Positions 6,112 to 10,965 of a stretch of 10,965 nt of DNA are shown one piece after another. The position numbers were made by a program, and so were the translations under genes. How positions within the stretch are numbered: position 1 is the stretch's first letter; each line of letters starts with the position of its first letter. The stretch lies in NCBI GenBank assembly GCA_963169055.1, contig CAUJFU010000454.1, forward strand, positions 1-10,965, given 5' to 3'. This DNA is from Myxococcota bacterium (lineage in GTDB: Bacteria > Myxococcota_C > UBA6777). The notes under the pieces were generated by a model. It worked only from the letters and a program-made list of their open reading frames with translations. It was not told where the DNA came from and made no database searches.

Positions 6112-9100
6112 ATGACGAAAGATTCTAGCCCGCGCAACATCGCCCCTCAAGACTTTTTCGCAACGGGCGGGGTCTGGCGTAGCCTCGATCTGCGTTGGGA
6201 AGTCGGGCAAGTCCTCAAGGATCGCTACCGCCTACTCGAACAGATCAATCGCGGTGGGATGGCGGATATCTGGAAAGCCTTTGATCAACAAGCCGAACGC
6301 ATCGTTGCGATCAAGCGCCTCGGCGAAGAACTCTTGCGCGAAGAAGCCGCTCAACAGCGATTTTTGCGCGAGATTCAAACACTCAGCCAACTGGATCACC
6401 CCGATATCGTCCGTCTCTACGACCTTTCGCCCGAAGGGATGTTCTTTGTCATGGAATACCTCGAAGGCAAGGATCTACGGCATCTTTTGAACGAGCAGCG
6501 CAGCCTAGCTCTACACGATGCGCTAGAGATATTTGCGAAGATGGCGGATGCTCTAGTCTTTACACACCAAAAAGGCTTGATCCACCGCGATCTCAAACCC
6601 GAAAATGTGTTTTTGCATCCGCCCTATCCTTGGGGCGTAAAGCTGCTGGACTTTGGCATCGTCTACACGATGGAAGGCACACGCTACACCGCAACGCTTT
6701 CGCGCCTTGGGACGGCCTATTACATGGCTCCCGAACAACTCCATCCCGGCCCTTCGATCACCGAAAAAGCCGATGTGTATAGCTGCGGTCAGATGCTTTA
6801 CGAAGCTCTCAGCGGTCGCGTCGTCCAAGCCAAAGCACCGCCACTCGACAAAGTATTCCGCCAACGCATCGAACAAGGCCAGCTTCCGCCGTCTGTACTT
6901 CCCGAAGCGCTTCGGCCTGTTGCGATGGAGATCTTGACCGAGCTTCAAACGTGGATCGATCGGGCCTTGGAATACGAACCCGAAGAACGCTGCGCCATGA
7001 GCGAACTCGCGAACGCGCTCAAGGCATTCCACCAACGCTACTCCGAGGCTCGGCAAAACCAAGCAGGGACGCACAAAGCAGCGATCTTGCGAACGCTTGC
7101 GAACAACGAAAAAGCGGCCCCTCTGCGCGAACATCTCGAAGAAGTCTGCACGATGTATCCCGAATCGACCTTGCTACGGGATCTTTCGATGCAGCTTCAA
7201 GAAGGCATCCAAGCAAGCGATGCCCTCGCCGCGCAACTCCAACAAGCCGAACTACCGCTCGATCTGGAAGATCGACGCCAACGCTGGAAAGATGCTGCCG
7301 AACAAGCCCACTATCCCGCGATCTTTTCGAACCACGCCTACGCCCAAGGCATCGAAGCCGCGTATTCTGCGTTGATGGAAGATCTCAAAGAAAACAAGCG
7401 CCTGATCGAACAGCGCGGCCCTCTCCATGCCCGCGAGATATGGCAAACCCACCAGACCCACGCCAAGACGTGGCGCGCACATGACGCCTATCTACAAAGC
7501 CTGCTCGCGCAGATGCAAAGCGTCCCGACCTTGATCCGAAAACTCGCAGACATCGAGAACACAGAACTGTCCCTTGAGCAACGCGAACAAAGCTACCAGA
7601 TCGCGCAAACAGCCTTGCGTGCGCTCGGTCGCTCCGTCTTGCCGACGCTGATCGATGCGCTTTCGACCGAAGATCCAGCCCTTCGCAGCGGCCTGATCCC
7701 CTGTCTCGCCTCGTGGGGCGAGGACAGTCGGCCTCTTTTGCGCGAAGCCCTCCAAAGCCCACAAGCTCCCCTCCGCCAAGGCGCTGCTTCGGCCTTGGGC
7801 CAACATCCTTCGATCCAAAGCGATGACTTCAAAGCCCTTGGGAAGCTGCTCGACGATCCAGAAGAATCCGTACGAATCGCTGCTGCTGAAGCCCTTGCTG
7901 CTCCGCACCAAAAAGCAGGTTTTGACGAACTACTCGACCGCATCGACCCCAACCAGCCAGAACGCAGCATGGCCGTGTTGCATGGCCTCCGCTGCTACGC
8001 AACGGATGATCCGCAATCTCTCTCCTCCTACCTCTCCAAGATCGCTTCCTTGCTGGAACCCGACCACCGCACGTTGCGAGAAGCCGCGCTCCAAACGCTC
8101 CTGTCTGCGGGAGAAGCAGGTGCGACCTTTTTGCTTGCCTGTGAAGAAGCGTTCCAATCGCTGTTTTGGGAACAACGCTACCAAGCCGCTCTGGCCTTTG
8201 TGCGGTATGCCAAGCGGTATTGGACAAAACTGCTCAAAACTTCTGGCAACGACGCTTGGTGTACCCAAGAAGCCCGATTGTTCGGACTGATCGAACACTT
8301 TGTCGAACATCCGCCCGCCCCGCACAAGATCTATCCCCTCGATACCAACGAGATCGTTGCCTTTGACAAAGCCGCAAGCATCGCTGCTTTGCTTTCCTTA
8401 CCCGCACAAAATCGAGAGATCGTTGCGGCGCTCGGCAGTTTTGATCGAGACGTGATGTTATCGCTCATCCACCGTTTGCAACAAAACTTCCCTATCGAAA
8501 TACGCCGAATGGCCGCCCAAGCCCTCGCCCAGATCGGCCCCCTTGCGTGGGAAGCTGTCGAATCCCTTTCTCAAATCGTCGCGATGCCCGATGATTCGGT
8601 GGAATTGCTCGTGGACACACTCAAAGCCCTTGCCGCCATGCAAACAGCCGCTTTTGATGCGCTCCCTCACGTCCGCACGTTGCTACAACATCCTCACGCC
8701 GAAGTATGCGATGCTGCGGTCAAAGCCATCACCGCCATCCACTACCCCTCTCGTTCGATGGATAGAGCCATCATGTTTTTTATGGACCTAAAAAAGAAAA
8801 CCCATTTTCCTCATTTATGCTCTATCGCTAAAGTTAACATCTCACGTGATTTTACAGAGGAACTCTGGCAAAACATCAGCTTCTCCACAAAACAACGAAT
8901 CAAGGCATTCTTCAGCCTTTTTAAGAAAAGCAGGACAAAGGAATCTATCTACCCCAGTCAGCACTTCTATCTGGGTTGGTTAAATCTAGATAGAAGTGCG
9001 AATGCTCTGGACGCTGTACTTTTCCACACAGGCCCACTACGAACCGAAACGGTCAAATTCTTGGCCGACCTCAAGCCGTCAGATGCTTTGTATGCGCCTT

Positions 9101-9228
9101 TGATGCAGGCTCTTTCGGCATTGGATGAAGATGCAACGATGCTGTTGTTGGGTAAGATCGAAAAGGCCGAAGATCGGGAAAAGATGAAAGATCTGATACA
9201 AAAAGCGCGGAGATGGCGGGGTGAATGA
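6112..9228 (+). CDS. Ser/Thr protein kinase with C-terminal HEAT-repeat array
   Basis: 1038 residues, no membrane segment, so probably cytosolic. The kinase domain (about 38-305) is complete: glycine loop INRGGMADIW (45-54), lysine K68 in VAIK, E87 in LREI, catalytic loop HRDLKPEN (158-165), DFG (180-182), APE (206-208) and D221 in DVYSCG. It is an RD-type PknB-like kinase and should be active. Residues about 310-500 are helical and charged. HEAT-like units follow, clearest at 507-600 and 777-880, with a last one near 976-1016; such arrays usually bind protein partners. The gene starts 85 bases after ptuB on the same strand and could be part of the same transcript, with no obvious terminator between. 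Residues 884-963 are encoded by a markedly AT-richer stretch. The substrate is unknown. It may regulate the Septu-like pair, or be an unrelated signalling gene that happens to follow it. Confidence 0.92.
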   Translation: MTKDSSPRNIAPQDFFATGGVWRSLDLRWEVGQVLKDRYRLLEQINRGGMADIWKAFDQQAERIVAIKRLGEELLREEAAQQRFLREIQTLSQLDHPDIVRLYDLSPEGMFFVMEYLEGKDLRHLLNEQRSLALHDALEIFAKMADALVFTHQKGLIHRDLKPENVFLHPPYPWGVKLLDFGIVYTMEGTRYTATLSRLGTAYYMAPEQLHPGPSITEKADVYSCGQMLYEALSGRVVQAKAPPLDKVFRQRIEQGQLPPSVLPEALRPVAMEILTELQTWIDRALEYEPEERCAMSELANALKAFHQRYSEARQNQAGTHKAAILRTLANNEKAAPLREHLEEVCTMYPESTLLRDLSMQLQEGIQASDALAAQLQQAELPLDLEDRRQRWKDAAEQAHYPAIFSNHAYAQGIEAAYSALMEDLKENKRLIEQRGPLHAREIWQTHQTHAKTWRAHDAYLQSLLAQMQSVPTLIRKLADIENTELSLEQREQSYQIAQTALRALGRSVLPTLIDALSTEDPALRSGLIPCLASWGEDSRPLLREALQSPQAPLRQGAASALGQHPSIQSDDFKALGKLLDDPEESVRIAAAEALAAPHQKAGFDELLDRIDPNQPERSMAVLHGLRCYATDDPQSLSSYLSKIASLLEPDHRTLREAALQTLLSAGEAGATFLLACEEAFQSLFWEQRYQAALAFVRYAKRYWTKLLKTSGNDAWCTQEARLFGLIEHFVEHPPAPHKIYPLDTNEIVAFDKAASIAALLSLPAQNREIVAALGSFDRDVMLSLIHRLQQNFPIEIRRMAAQALAQIGPLAWEAVESLSQIVAMPDDSVELLVDTLKALAAMQTAAFDALPHVRTLLQHPHAEVCDAAVKAITAIHYPSRSMDRAIMFFMDLKKKTHFPHLCSIAKVNISRDFTEELWQNISFSTKQRIKAFFSLFKKSRTKESIYPSQHFYLGWLNLDRSANALDAVLFHTGPLRTETVKFLADLKPSDALYAPLMQALSALDEDATMLLLGKIEKAEDREKMKDLIQKARRWRGE
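8761..9000 (+). other. AT-rich in-frame island inside the kinase gene
   Basis: Direct count gives 93 G+C in these 240 bases (39%), whereas the line 8521-8580 has 37 of 60 (62%). The frame stays open and the encoded residues 884-963 are rich in Lys, Phe, Ser and Ile, unlike the Ala/Leu-rich HEAT units on both sides. GATC, common elsewhere in the gene, is absent here. It could be a replaced segment, an inserted domain or a relaxed linker. Confidence 0.7.
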
Positions 9229-9255
9229 GGATGGGGAGAGGTGTACCCCTCATCC
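9229..9255 (+). other. GC-rich hairpin just after the kinase stop codon
   Basis: GGATGGGG (9229-9236) pairs with CCTCATCC (9248-9255), one G-U wobble, loop of 11 bases. It begins one base after the stop codon. No T-tract follows, so it is not a classical intrinsic terminator. The following stretch to 9300 is C- and then G-rich and carries no gene. It may stabilise the 3' end of the operon transcript. Confidence 0.4.
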
Positions 9256-9357
9256 CCCCGGCCCCCATCACCCCCCGGTCGCGGAGGCGAAGGGGGAGAA
9301 AGAGGGCAGATCAGGGGATCGTCTCGATTTCGTGAGCAGATGTAGAAGTGCGACGCG

Positions 9358-9441
9358 TTGGACAAAAAACCTCGTGCATTGGACAAAAAACCTCGTGCAT
9401 TGGACAAAAAACCTCGTGCATTGGACAAAAACCCCCGTGTT
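9358..9441 (+). repeat. 21-bp tandem repeat (3 perfect units plus 1 diverged)
   Basis: Units at 9358-9378, 9379-9399 and 9400-9420 are identical (TTGGACAAAAAACCTCGTG followed by CA). The fourth, 9421-9441, reads TTGGACAAAAACCCCCGTGTT and runs into repeat copy D. There are no spacers, so it is not a CRISPR array. The unit resembles the left end of the dispersed repeat and probably arose by duplication of that end. Confidence 0.9.
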
Positions 9442-9547
9442 CGCGGCACTTCAAGCGACAGAGTCGTTGGTTTGATAAACAGTGCTCTCTTCGCCAACAC
9501 GGGGTCAAGGGGCGACAGTCCCTTGCGGGGCGTGGGGCAGCGCCCCA
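9426..9547 (+). repeat. Dispersed ~120-bp repeat, copy D
   Basis: Starts ACAAAAACCCCCGTGTTCGC, then CAAGCGACAGAGTCGTTGG, and ends in the two hairpins. Stem 1 is CAAGGGG (9506-9512) with TCCCTTG (9519-9525), one wobble. Stem 2 is TGGGGC (9533-9538) with GCCCCA (9542-9547), loop AGC. It lies between the convergent kinase and RNase Z-like genes. CAAGCGAC-AGA-GTCGTTG can form a third hairpin with one bulged base. Confidence 0.8.
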
Positions 9548-9597
9548 ACAAACGTATCCAACAAACGCATCCAACAAACGCATCCAACAAAAAACCC
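9546..9597 (+). repeat. 13-bp tandem repeat
   Basis: CAACAAACGTATC (9546-9558), then CAACAAACGCATC twice (9559-9571 and 9572-9584), then a degenerate unit CAACAAAAAACCC. It follows directly on copy D, in the gap ahead of the convergent RNase Z-like gene end. The remaining bases to 9645 show no gene and no clear terminator. Confidence 0.85.
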
Positions 9598-9645
9598 AAC
9601 CCATAAACCAACCACCGCCCCAAACCAATTCAAAACGAAAAGACC

Positions 9646-10671
9646 CTATACAGCGGTGATATCCCAATGTTCGGGGAAGCGGGTGTTGGGGAAGATAGCG
9701 CGGGCTTCGTCGAGCATGGCGAGCCATTCGGTGGGGGCGTATCGACGGGAGAGATGGAAGAGGACGAGTTCTTGGATCTGGGCGGCTTTGGCGAGTTCGG
9801 CGGTGAGTTGCGTGGTCATATGGAAGTAGGCGCGGGCGAGGGAGAGATCGGCGTGTCGGTACTGCGATTCGCAAACGACGGTACGAACGCCTTGGAGAGC
9901 GTTGACGAGGTGGGACGCGGCGGTATCGTCGAGCAAGAAATCGGTCAAGTAGGCGACGGAATCGCCCGTGGTTTCGGTGAGCAGAGCGGATCGAAGTTCG
10001 CCGAGGGTGAAGGTGCGTTCGCCGATGCTGATCTCGGCGGAAGCATCGCCCTCTTGGGGGATGGCTTTGATGCGCTGCATCCAAGGCCCGGGACGAAGGC
10101 CCATTGCGCTCACGCGCTCCATCGCGATGTTGCGTTTGGGTTGTTCACGGACGATATAAGCGAGGGTGGTGGTGCGGTGATCCATCGTTAGAGCGTCGAT
10201 GGTGTAGGTTGAAGTGTCGATGATACGGGTATTTGTGAGCGATAGAGGTTCTTCGGAGTGGGCGAGAGCGAAGGCTTCGGCCAGTTGGTAGCGGGTGCGC
10301 AAGATGGCGGAGGGATGGACTTCGTGGACCCACCAAGCGACATCCTCCATCTCGCCGTGGAGGTTCCACAAAAAGCCTTGGAAGCGGTGTTGGAGGATAC
10401 GGGCCGTTTCAGGAGGCCCCCAGATCACGTTGGGACGGTTGTTTCGGCTGTAGAGGCATCGGAAAAAAGCATCGAAGCCAGCGATATGATCCATGTGTTG
10501 GTGAGAAAACAGCAGGGCATCGACTTCGAGCAGCGTACCGAAGGGTACGGTCGCCAAGCATCCTTCGCCACAATCAAACAACAACCGCGTGATCCCTTGT
10601 CCGCTATCGATCTCCATCCACAAAGCATTATCGGCTTCGGGCTGCCCGAGGACTTGAAAACGGATACTCAT
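9646..10671 (-). CDS. Ribonuclease Z-like metallo-beta-lactamase-fold protein
   Basis: 341 residues. Family marks in order: LLFDCGEG (30-37), HQHMDH (57-62, the HxHxDH metal site), MDH with H165, a GLRPGP stretch (191-196) where RNase Z carries its tRNA-binding arm, YLTD with D244, CESQ (267-270), FHMTT (283-287) and FHLSRRY (305-311). The last three match the C-terminal pattern of tRNA 3'-end processing RNase Z, so all metal ligands appear present. The GSRPTP-like sequence usual at the very N-terminus is replaced by GQPEAD. The likely job is removal of 3' trailers from tRNA precursors in the cytosol; another MBL hydrolase role is possible. Start ATG 10671 has AAGGAG seven bases upstream, which favours it over the TTG just before it. 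Transcription converges on the kinase gene. Its function has no evident link to the defence-like genes. Confidence 0.85.
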   Translation of the reverse strand: MSIRFQVLGQPEADNALWMEIDSGQGITRLLFDCGEGCLATVPFGTLLEVDALLFSHQHMDHIAGFDAFFRCLYSRNNRPNVIWGPPETARILQHRFQGFLWNLHGEMEDVAWWVHEVHPSAILRTRYQLAEAFALAHSEEPLSLTNTRIIDTSTYTIDALTMDHRTTTLAYIVREQPKRNIAMERVSAMGLRPGPWMQRIKAIPQEGDASAEISIGERTFTLGELRSALLTETTGDSVAYLTDFLLDDTAASHLVNALQGVRTVVCESQYRHADLSLARAYFHMTTQLTAELAKAAQIQELVLFHLSRRYAPTEWLAMLDEARAIFPNTRFPEHWDITAV

Positions 10672-10678
10672 CAAAGCG

Positions 10679-10684
10679 CTCCTT
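10679..10684 (-). promoter_or_regulatory. Ribosome binding site of the RNase Z-like gene
   Basis: AAGGAG on the minus strand, seven bases before ATG 10671. It decides between that ATG and the upstream TTG at 10674. Confidence 0.75.
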
Positions 10685-10693
10685 TCGTATTCA

Positions 10694-10713
10694 TCGCCTT
10701 TCTCGCAAGGCGA
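10694..10713 (-). promoter_or_regulatory. Small hairpin in the RNase Z-like gene leader
   Basis: TCGCCTT (10694-10700) pairs perfectly with AAGGCGA (10707-10713), loop of six bases, ten bases upstream of the ribosome site. It would sit in the 5' untranslated RNA and could modulate translation. No T-tract is present. A poor promoter match (TTGGTT and TTAAAA, 18 bases apart, minus strand 10796-10767) lies further upstream. Confidence 0.35.
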
Positions 10714-10822
10714 CGATCAGCCGAAGTGCAGAGAAAGCGCAGATTGCAGCGCCTAGACGGTCGCGGTTTTAAAAAGTGCGCTTGCAGGAAAACCAACGCG
10801 ATGGTATGTTGCGCCGATCGGT

Positions 10823-10965
10823 GTGAGCGCGAACACATACGCCAGTATTGTTGGCGATTTTGCGAGAACAACGCACACCAACGCATTGCATCTCACCGAT
10901 GCAGTGCGACAAGATCTGCTCGAAAACCAACCGATGAGTTTTTTTGAACTACGGATAGGAGTGAT
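10823..10965 (+). CDS. Possible start of a partial gene running off the right edge
   Basis: After a stop at 10754-10756 this plus-strand frame stays open to the end of the window. The first start codon is GTG 10823, giving 47 codons beginning VSANTYASIVGDF and ending SFFELRIGV. An in-frame ATG lies at 10934. Neither start has a recognisable ribosome site. Composition is compatible with coding, but an open frame of this length also occurs by chance. The competing reading is that 10675-10965 is an untranslated divergent promoter region, with GGATAGGAG at 10953-10961 serving a start codon just beyond the window. I recognise no family. Confidence 0.25.
   Translation, partial: MSANTYASIVGDFARTTHTNALHLTDAVRQDLLENQPMSFFELRIGV

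Noticed and set aside
9358-9441. CRISPR array
   Set aside because: Units are contiguous with no spacers, and no cas gene is present.
9546-9645. Bidirectional terminator between the convergent kinase and RNase Z-like genes
   Set aside because: No stem followed by a T-run in either direction; only tandem repeats and C/A-rich sequence.
9667-10191. 174-residue plus-strand reading frame opposite the RNase Z-like gene
   Set aside because: Gly/Glu/Asp-rich composition typical of an antisense shadow, while the minus strand shows complete RNase Z motifs.

Overview
The window comes from a moderately GC-rich bacterium. It carries a large serine/threonine protein kinase, a MoxR/DUF2201 pair and many intergenic repeats. 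Together these suggest a large-genome, regulation-rich lineage such as Myxococcota or a relative, but this is a weak inference: no rRNA, tRNA or lineage marker is present. GATC is clearly over-represented in the genes (about 12-13 sites per kb in the two stretches counted, against about 4 expected).

Layout. Positions 1-472 hold no gene but contain a near-perfect hairpin and two copies (A, B) of a dispersed repeat of about 120 bp. Minus strand 3048-473 is a two-gene operon: a MoxR-type AAA+ ATPase, then a DUF2201 protein with an HExxH metallopeptidase-like N-terminus and a VWA-like C-terminus. The divergent gap 3049-3372 holds an inverted copy (C) and a partial copy (C') of the repeat. Plus strand 3373-6026 is a tight pair: a COG3950-like ABC-type ATPase and a TIGR02646-like HNH protein. 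This is the PtuA-PtuB pattern of Septu anti-phage systems, which also occurs as the effector of Eco7/Ec78-type retrons; no reverse transcriptase is present here. After 85 bp, on the same strand, comes a 1038-residue Ser/Thr kinase with a C-terminal HEAT-repeat array (6112-9228). The gap 9229-9645 contains a GC-rich hairpin, a 21-bp tandem repeat, repeat copy D and a 13-bp tandem repeat. Minus strand 10671-9646 encodes a ribonuclease Z-like metallo-beta-lactamase-fold protein. The right edge has a leaderless-looking open frame and a strong Shine-Dalgarno sequence that may belong to a gene beyond the window.

How it may work together. By analogy with Septu, PtuA senses or is released by infection and PtuB is the nuclease. 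Three things depart from the usual pair. PtuA has an extra N-terminal region of about 210 residues with a perfect in-frame (QPIEAA) repeat. A kinase-HEAT protein lies immediately downstream and could be a third component or regulator. The Septu-like module and the divergent MoxR-DUF2201 module are each bracketed by copies of one repeat family, whose copies show compensatory base changes in their hairpins. The joint function is inference; the gene families and repeats are read directly from the sequence.
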